Shown: positions 25,956 to 34,928 of the stretch, in pieces
How the letters are laid out: each line of letters opens with the position of its first letter
Numbering within the stretch: the first letter of the stretch is position 1
From: Marinobacter vulgaris
GTDB taxonomy: Bacteria > Pseudomonadota > Gammaproteobacteria > Pseudomonadales > Oleiphilaceae
Assembly: GCF_003344045.1 (NCBI RefSeq)
Contig: NZ_QFWX01000009.1
Coordinates: forward strand, 2,452-66,451
Length of the DNA stretch: 64,000 nucleotides
Reading direction: 5' to 3'
Position numbers and translations under genes: made by a program
Notes under the pieces: generated by a model
Told to the model about the DNA's origin: nothing
The model's database searches: none
Seen by the model: only the letters and a program-made list of their open reading frames with translations

Positions 25956-28103
25956 GTGTCGGCAGAGGCAACGGTTGATGTGCTGGCCAGTGAACTCAGC
26001 ACCTATCTGGATACCAATCGCATCAATCAGGTGCGAAGAGCCTACTATTATGCCGAACAGGCCCACGAAGGGCAGATGCGCAAAAGCGGCGACCGCTACA
26101 TAACCCATCCCCTGGCCGTCGCCCATATCCTTGCTGGCCTGAAGCTGGATCATCAGAGCCTGATGGCGGCAATGCTCCACGATGTTATCGAAGATACCGG
26201 TATACCCAAGGATGCACTGGCAGACCAGTTTGGTGAGGATGTGGCAGAGCTGGTGGATGGTGTCAGCAAACTGACCCAGATTGAATTCCGCACCCGCGCC
26301 GAAGCACAGGCCGAGAACTTCCAGAAAATGACCCTGGCCATGGCCCGGGATATCCGCGTGATACTGGTTAAGCTTGCAGACCGTCTGCACAACATGCGCA
26401 CCCTGGGCCCCATGCCCTATGAGAAGCGCCAGCGCATTGCCAATGAAACCCTCGATATCTACGCGCCGATTGCCAACCGCCTGGGCATGCACTCTATCTG
26501 TACGGAACTGGAAGACCTGGGTTTTGCCTCGCTGTATCCGATGCGTTCCAAATACATTTCCAAGGCCGTTGCCAAACTGCGGGGCAGCCACCGGGAAATT
26601 ATTGACGATATCCGCGGCAAGCTGCAGGAAAAACTCGAAGAGCGCAGTCTGCCTGGGCGTATTCTGGGCCGTGAAAAGCACCTGAACAGCATCTACAACA
26701 AGATGAAGTTCAAGCAGAAGTCCTTCCATGAAATCATGGATGTCTATGCTTTCCGGATTATCACTGACACCGAGGACGACTGCTATCGCATCCTTGGGGC
26801 CGTGCACAGTCTCTATAAGCCGCTGCCGGGCCGCTTCAAGGATTACATTGCCATGCCCAAGGCCAATGGCTACCAGTCCCTGCACACCACCCTGTTCGGC
26901 ATGCATGTGAACATTGAAATCCAGATCCGTACCGAGGAAATGGAGCACATTGCCAATAATGGTATTGCGGCCCACTGGATGTACAAGAACGAGCCCTCCA
27001 GCGTGACAAGCGTCAACCAGAGGCAGGTGGACCGCTGGGTGAAAGGCCTGATGGAAATGCGGGAGCGTGCCGACGATTCCCTCGAGTTCATTGAGCATGT
27101 CAAGGTGGATCTGTTCCCGGACGAGATTTACGTGTTCACGCCCAAGGGCAAGATCATGGAGCTGCCCAGTGGGGCCACGCCCGTGGACTTCGCGTATGCC
27201 ATCCACACGGACATCGGCAACGCCTGTGTGGCCTGCCGTATCAACCGGACGCTGGGCTCGCTGAGCCAGCCCCTGCAGAGCGGCCAAACCGTGGAAATCA
27301 TTACCGCACCGGGTGCGCGGCCCAACCCGGCCTGGCTCAGTTTCGTGGTTACCGGTAAGGCCCGCAGCAGCATCCGCCACGTGCTCAAGAACCAGAAGCG
27401 TGCAGAATCCCTGGATCTGGGTAAAACCCTGCTGAAGAAATCTCTCAAAGGGTTCGGCACCAGTCTGTCCCAGATTGGCGAGCGTCAGATCCAGGCAGTG
27501 GTCAGTCACAACCAGGTGAGCAGCTTCGAGGATCTTGTCAGCGATATTGGCCTGGGCAACCGCATGGCGTACCTTGTGGCCCGCCAGTTGGTCAGTGGCA
27601 ACGCCGAAGACCAGGTCGCGGATCCCGCCTCGGCACCGATCATGGACAAGGCTGATAACACGCCGGTTACCATTCGCGGTACGGAAGGCCTGCTCGTCCG
27701 CTTTGCCAACTGTTGCAAACCCATCCCGGGTGACCCGGTGGTCGGCGTCATGGACTCCGGCAAAGGCATGGTCATCCACTCGGATACCTGCTCCAAGTTA
27801 CCGGAAGATGGCGAGGGCAGGTCGCGCCTGACCCATCTGAAGTGGGCCAAGGACATTGCCAAAGAGTTTTCCGTTGAGCTGCGGGTAGAGCTGGAGCGCC
27901 AGCGTGGCGTCATTGCCGAACTGGCCAACGCCGTTGCCATGGCGGATGGCAACATTGAGCGGATTAACGTGGAAGAACAGAACGCCAGGCTGGGCATTGT
28001 CAGCCTGGTGGTACACGTGAACGGGCGCCGTCATCTGGCCAGGCTCATGCGGCGAATCAGGAACATTCGTGCCGTTACCCATATCAACCGGGTGAGACAC
28101 TGA
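25956..28103 (+). CDS. spoT: SpoT/Rel bifunctional (p)ppGpp synthetase/hydrolase
   Basis: 715 residues from GTG 25956, chosen because GGAGG lies 7 nt before it; an ATG at 25935 is in frame but has no ribosome site and sits close to the terminator. The HD hydrolase domain has MLHDVIEDTG; the synthetase domain has GRFKDYIAMPKANGYQSLHT with the RFKD loop of bifunctional enzymes; TGS (VDLFPDEIYVFTPKGK) and a C-terminal ACT domain follow. It makes and degrades ppGpp in response to starvation. Hydrolase residues look intact. Confidence 0.95.
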   Translation: MSAEATVDVLASELSTYLDTNRINQVRRAYYYAEQAHEGQMRKSGDRYITHPLAVAHILAGLKLDHQSLMAAMLHDVIEDTGIPKDALADQFGEDVAELVDGVSKLTQIEFRTRAEAQAENFQKMTLAMARDIRVILVKLADRLHNMRTLGPMPYEKRQRIANETLDIYAPIANRLGMHSICTELEDLGFASLYPMRSKYISKAVAKLRGSHREIIDDIRGKLQEKLEERSLPGRILGREKHLNSIYNKMKFKQKSFHEIMDVYAFRIITDTEDDCYRILGAVHSLYKPLPGRFKDYIAMPKANGYQSLHTTLFGMHVNIEIQIRTEEMEHIANNGIAAHWMYKNEPSSVTSVNQRQVDRWVKGLMEMRERADDSLEFIEHVKVDLFPDEIYVFTPKGKIMELPSGATPVDFAYAIHTDIGNACVACRINRTLGSLSQPLQSGQTVEIITAPGARPNPAWLSFVVTGKARSSIRHVLKNQKRAESLDLGKTLLKKSLKGFGTSLSQIGERQIQAVVSHNQVSSFEDLVSDIGLGNRMAYLVARQLVSGNAEDQVADPASAPIMDKADNTPVTIRGTEGLLVRFANCCKPIPGDPVVGVMDSGKGMVIHSDTCSKLPEDGEGRSRLTHLKWAKDIAKEFSVELRVELERQRGVIAELANAVAMADGNIERINVEEQNARLGIVSLVVHVNGRRHLARLMRRIRNIRAVTHINRVRH

Positions 28104-28205
28104 GGCTGCCGCAACCCCGGCGGTCATGGCGCGACGTTTATCGTGTTGACAGGCTGGCCGCCGAAGGGTGACGATTGGCGTTTTGAAACAGAGGGTTCCA
28201 AGGTC

Positions 28206-28592
28206 ATGACCAACAAGTCCATCATCCAGACCGAAAGTGCGCCGCAGGCGATCGGCACCTACTCCCAGGCTGTCAAGGCTGGCGACACTGTCTATATTTC
28301 CGGGCAGATTCCGCTGGTGCCGGAAACCATGGAAGTAGTGGCAGGAGATTTTGCCGCCAAGACCCGCCAGGTTTTCGAAAACCTGAAGGCGGTGTGTGAG
28401 GCCAGCGGCGGCGAACTCAAGGACATCGTCAAAGTGAACATCTACATGACCGACCTGAGTAACTTTGCGACGGTGAACGAGATCATGGCGACCTATTTCC
28501 AGGAGCCTTATCCGGCGCGTGCCGCGGTGGGCGTGGCAGCCCTGCCCAAGGGCGTACCGGTGGAGATGGAAGCGGTGATGGTGCTGAGCTGA
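28206..28592 (+). CDS. ridA: RidA (YjgF/YER057c/UK114) enamine/imine deaminase
   Basis: 128 residues. It hydrolyses reactive 2-aminoacrylate-type enamines made by PLP enzymes. Motifs: [13 protein letters not shown] (about 11-23), [10 protein letters not shown], the conserved Arg in [15 protein letters not shown] (about 100-114) and the C-terminal VEMEAV. ATG 28206 fits the family start; the frame is open further upstream without homology. It follows spoT by 102 bp and ends at a strong terminator. Confidence 0.95.
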   Translation: MTNKSIIQTESAPQAIGTYSQAVKAGDTVYISGQIPLVPETMEVVAGDFAAKTRQVFENLKAVCEASGGELKDIVKVNIYMTDLSNFATVNEIMATYFQEPYPARAAVGVAALPKGVPVEMEAVMVLS

Positions 28593-28613
28593 TAGCGGCC
28601 TCAGCAAACGAAG

Positions 28614-28641
28614 AGGCGGCCTCCCGAAGGCCGCCTTTTTT
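28614..28641 (+). terminator. Rho-independent terminator after ridA
   Basis: AGGCGGCCT/AGGCCGCCT, a 9-bp stem with a 5-nt loop followed by six T. It abuts the 3' end of the convergent SDR gene. Confidence 0.93.
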
Positions 28642-29509
28642 ATTTCTGCCGGGCAATCAGTTCCCGGTAACCGGCGCGGAAGTCGGGGTAGCGGAAACGG
28701 AACCCGGACTCCAGCAGCCGTTTGTTGCTGCAGCGCTTGCTGCCGGCGCGTCCGCCCTTGCGGGCATCAGGCTGCGGCGGTGCACAAGGGGTCTGCTCCC
28801 GCACCCAGGCCACCACGTCGTCCAGCCTGACGGGTTCGCAGTCGCTGGCGAGATAGCATTGTTCCAGCGGTTCATCGTCCAGTGCCCGATTTACCAGGTG
28901 GCATGCGGCTGCCACGGCGTCGGCCTCGTGAATCCGGTTGCTGAACGGGGCGGGTGACTCGGGGTCCATGCGGCCATTCACCACCGCCTCCAGAAACTGC
29001 TGCCGGGTGGGCCCGTAAATGCCGCTGAAACGTAGGACGGTGGCAGGTTTGCCGCTGTCCAGAGCTGTCTGCTCACCCTCCAGGACCATCTGGCCACTGA
29101 ACCGGGCGGGTTCGGTCGGACTGGTCTCGTCGACCCAGGAGTCATCATTCTGGGAGTAGACGCTGCTGCTGCTGATGAAGATCAGGCGCTTGAGTGCCTG
29201 ATCGCCGAGGGCCGCCAAAAGGTTTTCCAGGCCGCGGACATAGGCATTACGGTGGCCCTCTTCATCGTAACTGGAGGGCGTCAGGCAGTAGATCACGATA
29301 TCGAGATTATCCGGCAGTACCGATTGGACCTGCTCCGGATCCATCAGATCGGCGCCAAGTGGATGAACCCCTGGCGGAATATGATCCGGATTGCGTCGTA
29401 AACCGAATACCTCGGCGTGTCGGGAAAGTGTCTCTGCCATTGCGCCGCCAAGTTTGCCGCATCCCGCAACCAGTATGCGTGGCGCCTGCTTGTGTTCAGT
29501 GATTGTCAT
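28640..29509 (-). CDS. Atypical SDR / NAD-dependent epimerase-like protein (YeeZ type)
   Basis: 289 residues from ATG 29509. The N-terminal dinucleotide motif is ILVAGCGKLGGAMAETL (about 11-27), followed by IYCLTPSSYDEEGH and FISSSSVY. Catalytic-type Tyr-x3-Lys is not obvious; atypical SDRs of the YeeZ group lack it. Probably a soluble NAD(P)-binding protein; its substrate is unknown. It is divergent from oxyR with 89 bp between starts, suggesting shared regulation, but no OxyR site was identified. Confidence 0.82.
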   Translation of the reverse strand: MTITEHKQAPRILVAGCGKLGGAMAETLSRHAEVFGLRRNPDHIPPGVHPLGADLMDPEQVQSVLPDNLDIVIYCLTPSSYDEEGHRNAYVRGLENLLAALGDQALKRLIFISSSSVYSQNDDSWVDETSPTEPARFSGQMVLEGEQTALDSGKPATVLRFSGIYGPTRQQFLEAVVNGRMDPESPAPFSNRIHEADAVAAACHLVNRALDDEPLEQCYLASDCEPVRLDDVVAWVREQTPCAPPQPDARKGGRAGSKRCSNKRLLESGFRFRYPDFRAGYRELIARQK

Positions 29510-29598
29510 AGGCAATATCAATCCTTATGCTTTAGCTAATAAATTAACAGGGCGCAGCCCGGCGCCCTGAGCTGGACGACTTTTGACCGGAGCCCCCC

Positions 29599-30558
29599 AT
29601 GACTCTCACCGAGTTAAGATACGTTGTTACCCTGGCACGTGAAAGGCATTTTGGCCGCGCCGCCGAGCGCTGTCACGTCAGCCAGCCTACCCTGAGTGTG
29701 GCAGTCAAGAAGCTGGAAGACGAACTGGGTATTCCCCTGTTCGAGCGCAGCAAAAACAGCATTCGCGTTACCGAAACCGGCAAGCGGATCATTGAGCAGT
29801 CGCAGCGGGTTCTGGACCAGGTGGGTGTCATCCGCGATATGGCCCAGGATGGCAAGAACCAGCTCAATGCGCCCCTGAAAGTGGGCGCCATCTATACTAT
29901 CGGCCCCTATCTGTTCCCGCACCTGTTGCCGGAACTGCGTCGGGGGGCGCCGGACATGCCTCTGTACATCGAGGAGAACTATACCGCCACCCTGCGCCAG
30001 AAGCTTCGCCAGTCCGAGCTTGACGCCATTATTATCGCGTTGCCTTTTGAAGAGCCTGAAGTGGTCACCCTGCCGCTCTACGATGAGCCCTTTGTTGTGC
30101 TGCTGCCGGGGGGCCATCCGCTGACCCGGCGCGAGAGCCTGACGGCGGAGGAGCTGGCCCAGGAACAGCTACTGCTACTGGGCCCCGGCCACTGTTTCAG
30201 GGATCAGGTACTGGAGTCCTGCCCGCCGCTGGTGGATGCGGTCACGCGCAATCCCAACGCCCAGGCGCCGTCACTGGTTACTGAGGGCAGTTCCCTGGAG
30301 ACCATTCGCCATATGGTCGCCTCGGGTCTGGGTATCACGGTACTGCCCCTGTCTGCCGCCACGGCGATGCAGTATGACGAGAGTATCCTCGCGGTGAGGC
30401 CTTTCGCGGCCCCGGTGCCATTTCGCACCGTGGCTCTGGCCTGGCGGGTGACGTTTCCGCGACCGAAGGCGATTGATGTGCTGTCGCTGGCGGCGAGCCA
30501 GTGCCGGGTGATAGAGAAAGCGAAGATCGAAACCCCGGCTGCGGCCGCAACCGCCTGA
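29599..30558 (+). CDS. oxyR: OxyR, LysR-family peroxide sensor and activator
   Basis: 319 residues. The N-terminal winged helix-turn-helix is at about 1-60 (RHFGRAAERCHVSQPTLS). The redox pair is present at exactly the E. coli numbering: Cys199 and Cys208 in GHCFRDQVLESC. Oxidation to a disulfide activates transcription of catalase, alkyl hydroperoxide reductase and related genes. oxyR-recG is also the Pseudomonas order; the recG start is 9 bp after the oxyR stop. Confidence 0.96.
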   Translation: MTLTELRYVVTLARERHFGRAAERCHVSQPTLSVAVKKLEDELGIPLFERSKNSIRVTETGKRIIEQSQRVLDQVGVIRDMAQDGKNQLNAPLKVGAIYTIGPYLFPHLLPELRRGAPDMPLYIEENYTATLRQKLRQSELDAIIIALPFEEPEVVTLPLYDEPFVVLLPGGHPLTRRESLTAEELAQEQLLLLGPGHCFRDQVLESCPPLVDAVTRNPNAQAPSLVTEGSSLETIRHMVASGLGITVLPLSAATAMQYDESILAVRPFAAPVPFRTVALAWRVTFPRPKAIDVLSLAASQCRVIEKAKIETPAAAATA

Positions 30559-30566
30559 GCCAGACT

Positions 30567-32642
30567 ATGACGTCACTGGATGATATCCCGGTTACCACCC
30601 TCAAGGGTGTAGGTAACGCTCTGGCAGAGACGCTGTCGAAACTGGGCATCGGGTCGCTCCAGGACCTGCTTTTCCATCTTCCGCACCGGTACGAGGACCG
30701 CACCCGTATCGTTCCCATGGGTAATCTGCGCATCGGCGACGTTGGCGTGGTGGAAGGCGAAGTAATGAAAGCCGACCTGGTCATGGGCCGGCGTCGCAGC
30801 CTGCAGGTCACCCTGAAGGATAACAGCGGCTTTCTGGTGATGCGTTTCTTCCACTTCAATGCCGCCCAGAAGAACCAGTTGACGGAGGGAACACGGGTCC
30901 GGTGCTTCGGTGAGGTTCGGCCCGGACGTGCCGGTTACGAATTCTATCATCCGGAGTACCAGGTCAACCCTCTGCCGATGCCGGCCCAGGGTGAGGCCAC
31001 GCTCACACCGGTCTATCCCTTGACGGAGGGCATCCAGCAGCCAAGGGTTCGCAGTTTGTGTCGGCAGGCTCTGGGCTACCTTAAACGTTACCCCATCCGC
31101 GAGTGGCTGCCGCCCGAGTTGCTGGCGAACTATCAGCTGCCCGGTATCAGCGATGCAGTGGAGCTGGTGCACTCACCACCCGCCAGTGCGCCGGTGCCGT
31201 TGTTAATGGAAGGGCGCCACCCGGCTCAGCAGCGCCTGGTGATGGAAGAGTTGCTGGCGCACCAACTCAGCCTGTTGCAGGTACGGCAGCAGGTCCAGGC
31301 CCGGGAAGCCCTGCCGTTGTTGCCCGCAGGAGATCTGCCGCAACGCTTTCTCGACCAGCTTCCATTCCGCCTCACCGGCGCCCAGCGTCAGGTGATGAGT
31401 GAAATTCGCCAGGACCTGAGCCAGCCGGTTCCCATGTTGCGGCTGGTGCAGGGGGATGTGGGGTCTGGCAAAACGGTGGTGGCCGCGCTGGCCGCGCTCC
31501 AGGCGATCGGTGCCGGCGCCCAGGTGGCGCTGATGGCACCCACTGAAATACTCGCCGAACAGCACTTCCAGAACTTCGTTGGCTGGCTGGAGCCACTGGG
31601 CATCCGCCTGGCATGGCTGTCGGGAAAGATCAAGGGCAAAGCGAGGAAACAAGCGCTTGAGGCGGTTGGCAGTGGTGAGGCCTCGATAGTCATTGGCACT
31701 CACGCCCTGTTCCAGGAGGACGTTGCCTTCAGCCGCCTGGCGCTGGTCATTGTGGATGAGCAGCATCGCTTCGGGGTGCACCAGCGGCTGGCTCTGCGAG
31801 AGAAAGGGGTTGGCGGTGTCATGGCGCCCCACCAGCTGATCATGACAGCTACCCCGATTCCGCGAACCCTGGCCATGAGCGCTTACGCGGACCTTGATAC
31901 GTCGGTGATCGATGAACTCCCGCCGGGGCGCAAGCCCATCGAAACCATCGCCATCCCCGACAGCAGGCGCGATGACGTGACCGACCGTGTGCGCAAGGCC
32001 TGCAAGGAGGGTCGCCAGGCCTACTGGGTATGTACGCTGATCGAGGAATCCGAGGCGCTGCAGTGCCAGGCAGCGGAAGTCACTGCAGAGGAACTCGCCG
32101 CACGATTGCCGGATTTGAAAGTGGGCCTTGTCCACGGTCGCCTGAAAGCGGCGGAGAAGGCGGCGGTCATGGAGGAATTCAAGAATGGCGGACTGGACCT
32201 TCTGGTCGCCACCACCGTGATCGAGGTGGGTGTCGATGTGCCCAACGCCTCGCTGATTATCATCGAAAACCCGGAGCGTCTGGGCCTGGCCCAGCTGCAT
32301 CAGTTGCGGGGCCGGGTCGGCCGGGGCGAGGAAGCCAGTTTTTGCGTATTGATGTACCACCCGCCCCTGTCGCTCAATGGCAAGGCACGACTGCAGGCGC
32401 TGAGGGACAGCCAGGATGGTTTCGTGATTGCGGAAAAAGATCTGGAAATCCGCGGCCCGGGCGAGGTTCTGGGCACCCGTCAGACCGGCATGATGCAGTT
32501 CCGCCTGGCTGACTTCGAGCGGGACAAGGGCTGGATCGAGCCGGTGCGGGAAATGGCGCCGGGGCTGATGAGGCGGCCCGCACTGGTCAATGGTCTGATT
32601 CGGCGCTGGCTGGGTGAGCGCATTCGCTACGGCGACGTATAA
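30567..32642 (+). CDS. recG: ATP-dependent DNA helicase RecG
   Basis: 691 residues from ATG 30567. It reverses stalled forks and processes R-loops and Holliday junctions. The N-terminal wedge/OB domain spans about 60-150. Helicase motif I is GDVGSGKTVVAALAA, motif II DEQHRF (DEQH, typical of RecG), motif III TATPIPRTLA and motif VI QLRGRVGRG. The longer reading into oxyR is rejected. Probably co-transcribed with oxyR. Confidence 0.97.
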   Translation: MTSLDDIPVTTLKGVGNALAETLSKLGIGSLQDLLFHLPHRYEDRTRIVPMGNLRIGDVGVVEGEVMKADLVMGRRRSLQVTLKDNSGFLVMRFFHFNAAQKNQLTEGTRVRCFGEVRPGRAGYEFYHPEYQVNPLPMPAQGEATLTPVYPLTEGIQQPRVRSLCRQALGYLKRYPIREWLPPELLANYQLPGISDAVELVHSPPASAPVPLLMEGRHPAQQRLVMEELLAHQLSLLQVRQQVQAREALPLLPAGDLPQRFLDQLPFRLTGAQRQVMSEIRQDLSQPVPMLRLVQGDVGSGKTVVAALAALQAIGAGAQVALMAPTEILAEQHFQNFVGWLEPLGIRLAWLSGKIKGKARKQALEAVGSGEASIVIGTHALFQEDVAFSRLALVIVDEQHRFGVHQRLALREKGVGGVMAPHQLIMTATPIPRTLAMSAYADLDTSVIDELPPGRKPIETIAIPDSRRDDVTDRVRKACKEGRQAYWVCTLIEESEALQCQAAEVTAEELAARLPDLKVGLVHGRLKAAEKAAVMEEFKNGGLDLLVATTVIEVGVDVPNASLIIIENPERLGLAQLHQLRGRVGRGEEASFCVLMYHPPLSLNGKARLQALRDSQDGFVIAEKDLEIRGPGEVLGTRQTGMMQFRLADFERDKGWIEPVREMAPGLMRRPALVNGLIRRWLGERIRYGDV

Positions 32643-32773
32643 TCAGCGTTCGGATTCGCTTCCGCAGCTGTCACAAACTAGTCTGAAGTCAACGTTGGGC
32701 TGTTGTTTGTACCCTATACTGGACGATAACCGGTGTGCCCGCAGAGGTACCGTTAACATTTTTGGAGAGACTT

Positions 32774-34138
32774 ATGGAACTACCGGTCGCAGTCCGGAAG
32801 GCACTGGGTGAATCAGCAGCCGGTGTTTCCCTGCGTGAAGTAAGTCAGGCCATGAACGACGAGCTGTTGCGCATGGTCCTGCTCAGTGACGAGCAGGGCA
32901 ACCTTCAGGTCATTTGTCGCCAGGGGGACCTGCTTGATATCAATGCCCTGAACAAAGAACTCGGCCGGGACCTGCGGGTGATGAAGCGACGGGAGCAGGT
33001 CCGCGTGCAGGAGCGCTCCGGCCTTAAGGAACTGCCGGCGCTACCCTCGCTGACGGGATGGCCCACGGTGGTGGACACGCGGGTGGATGAGCAGGCCTCC
33101 GTTGCGCTGGTTTCGGGTGAGCGGAGTCTGTGCATGGTCATGCCCGGGGACGAGTTCAGGGCAATGACCGCCGCCGCCGAAAGACGGGCATTATCGGTGG
33201 CACCGGACACCATTGAGGTCAACCTGAACAGCCCGGAACAGGACCGGGACCAGCTGCATTCCGCCATTCGGCGATTTACCACCCTGCGCATCCAGCAGCG
33301 CCTTGAGGATACCCTGGAGCTGCCTCCGCTGCCCGAAACCGCACAGCGCATCATTCATCTGAGGGTTAACCCCAACGCGGTGATGGGCGACCTGGTGGAT
33401 GTTGTGGAAAGTGATCCCAGCCTGGCGGCTCAAGTGGTCAGTTGGGCGTCGTCGTCTTTTTACGCCGCGGCAGGGCAGGTGCGATCGGTGCACGACGCGG
33501 TGTCACGGATACTGGGGTTTGATCTGGTAATGAACCTGGCCATGGGCCTGTCCCTGGGTCGCGCCCTGAAACAGCCCCAGGACCACCCGGAAGGCTACGT
33601 GGATTACTGGCAGCAGGCTATCTGGCAGGCGCAGTCTGCCGGTATTCTCGCCAGCATGATGCCCCGAGGTGAGCGGCCGGTGTTTGGCCTGGCGTATCTG
33701 TCCGGGCTGCTGCACAACTTCGGTTACCTGGTTCTGGCCCAGGTTTTTCCGCCGCACTTCAAGCTGGTTTGTCGGGCTCTGGAAGCCAATCCCCATATGG
33801 ACTCATCCCTGATCGAGCATTATCTGCTGGGGGTGACACGGGAGCAGATTGCGGCGGAGCTGATGCAGAACTGGGGAATGCCGGATGAGGTCTGCATGGC
33901 CATTCGCAACCAGAAGAATCCGGATTATGACGGTTCCCATGCGGTTTATGCGAAGCTGTTATGGCTGGGGCGGCAATTGTTGACCCGGCGCGGCGTTGCT
34001 CTTGGAGCCGGTGAAGAAGTAACCGCAGAATTTTACGACTCCCTTGGACTGGACCCCCAGAAGGTCGAGGCACAGTTCGATGAGCTCGTCGACAACAAGG
34101 ACAGCATCATGGCTATGGCCGGGATGATGTCCCAGTAA
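32774..34138 (+). CDS. YbaK-like domain fused to HDOD domain
   Basis: 454 residues from ATG 32774, with GGAGAG upstream. The N-terminal ~150 residues resemble the YbaK/ProRS-editing fold (aminoacyl-tRNA deacylase-like; VSLREVSQAMNDELL). Residues about 185-390 form an HDOD domain (LPPLPETAQRIIHL, then SDPSLAAQVVSWASSSFY). HDOD proteins lack the metal His-Asp pair and act in signalling. The same gene follows recG in Pseudomonas, as I recall. Substrate and partners are unknown; whether the YbaK part is catalytic cannot be judged. Confidence 0.82.
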   Translation: MELPVAVRKALGESAAGVSLREVSQAMNDELLRMVLLSDEQGNLQVICRQGDLLDINALNKELGRDLRVMKRREQVRVQERSGLKELPALPSLTGWPTVVDTRVDEQASVALVSGERSLCMVMPGDEFRAMTAAAERRALSVAPDTIEVNLNSPEQDRDQLHSAIRRFTTLRIQQRLEDTLELPPLPETAQRIIHLRVNPNAVMGDLVDVVESDPSLAAQVVSWASSSFYAAAGQVRSVHDAVSRILGFDLVMNLAMGLSLGRALKQPQDHPEGYVDYWQQAIWQAQSAGILASMMPRGERPVFGLAYLSGLLHNFGYLVLAQVFPPHFKLVCRALEANPHMDSSLIEHYLLGVTREQIAAELMQNWGMPDEVCMAIRNQKNPDYDGSHAVYAKLLWLGRQLLTRRGVALGAGEEVTAEFYDSLGLDPQKVEAQFDELVDNKDSIMAMAGMMSQ

Positions 34139-34142
34139 CCGC

Positions 34143-34166
34143 AAAAAAGCCGGCCCTGAGGCCGGC
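34143..34166 (-). terminator. Leftward hairpin terminator
   Basis: GCCGGCC/GGCCGGC with CTGA loop. The T run (six) follows only on the minus strand, so it would stop leftward transcripts from the DUF2489 side, although it lies directly after the HDOD gene stop. Confidence 0.5.
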
Positions 34167-34215
34167 AAGCTCACCCGCTTGTTGCAGATCAAACCAAACG
34201 TGTTCAGGAGAAAAC

Positions 34216-34256
34216 AATCAGAACGTTGCAGGGTCGGTAATGGCGACGTTCTGATT
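34216..34256. repeat. Perfect 11-bp inverted repeat
   Basis: AATCAGAACGT at 34216-34226 and ACGTTCTGATT at 34246-34256 enclose a 19-nt loop. On the minus strand the stem is followed by TGTTTTCT, so it may be a leftward terminator or a structured small RNA. Not assigned to a gene. Confidence 0.6.
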
Positions 34257-34452
34257 TAAATTTAGCCAATCTTCAGGGAAAGGAAAGCCCGGCGTGTTGG
34301 CGTTCGGTAAATAGCCGCCTTTCATGCACGCAGCAGCGAGTGAAGAGATTGATTTGTAAAGCTAATAATGTCGATTGACATCAATTCTGATTACAAAAAT
34401 TACAAAAACGGTTTCAGGATGTTCAAAAGCCAGCCGGAAGCAGGCCTTGGGC

Positions 34453-34908
34453 CTAGAACGGATGGTGGCGAATGGCAGTAGCGGCTCGCCGGATGGCATC
34501 CGCGTGTGCTTCCTCAACCGCCAGTCTCTCGCGATCCATCTTTTCGACGAACCTGCCGTCGGTTTCCTGACGTGCCCGGTGGGTAGGCATGTGCTGGAGC
34601 AGGTCATGAACCTCCTGAAAAACCCGGAACGGCGTCTGTTCCAGCAGCTCAGGAGCTACGTGATCCAGCAGCCCTTTGATGCGCAGGCAGGCTTCAGAAT
34701 ATTCCATCTGATCCGCCTCCACGGCCATCGCCAGAACCCGGATACTTTCGACCATGCTTTCCCGGCGCTCTTTCTGGAAGGCCTGGGTTTTGGCCTCGCG
34801 CTTCCTGCTCTCCTGCAGGGTGCGTGACTGGCGAATGATAAACCCCACGAGCAGGGCGATAGCCAGAATGCCGGCAATAATCAGCGTCCATTGTAGCCAC
34901 AAGGGCAT
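34453..34908 (-). CDS. DUF2489 membrane-anchored protein
   Basis: 151 residues. One N-terminal transmembrane helix (about 7-26, WTLIIAGILAIALLVGFII), then a charged helical cytoplasmic part with LRIKGLLDHV near residue 80. Belongs to the DUF2489 family; function unknown. It lies 20 bp after the molybdopterin oxidoreductase gene on the same strand and may be co-transcribed, but a functional link is not established. Confidence 0.82.
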   Translation of the reverse strand: MPLWLQWTLIIAGILAIALLVGFIIRQSRTLQESRKREAKTQAFQKERRESMVESIRVLAMAVEADQMEYSEACLRIKGLLDHVAPELLEQTPFRVFQEVHDLLQHMPTHRARQETDGRFVEKMDRERLAVEEAHADAIRRAATAIRHHPF

Positions 34909-34928
34909 AATATTCTCCGTTCTGAAGT

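Larger units (their letters stand above)
34139..34452. other. 314-bp gene-free stretch with two hairpins
   Basis: No credible coding frame. It contains a 7-bp GCCGGCC/GGCCGGC hairpin at 34149-34166, a longer perfect inverted repeat at 34216-34256, and an AT-rich part (34350-34420) with TTGACA at 34375-34380 but no matching -10. Confidence 0.6.

Noticed and set aside
25920..27779. Open frame of about 620 codons antisense to spoT
   Set aside because: Its residues are the mirror of a strongly conserved SpoT frame in GC-rich DNA; there is no ribosome site and no recognisable domain.
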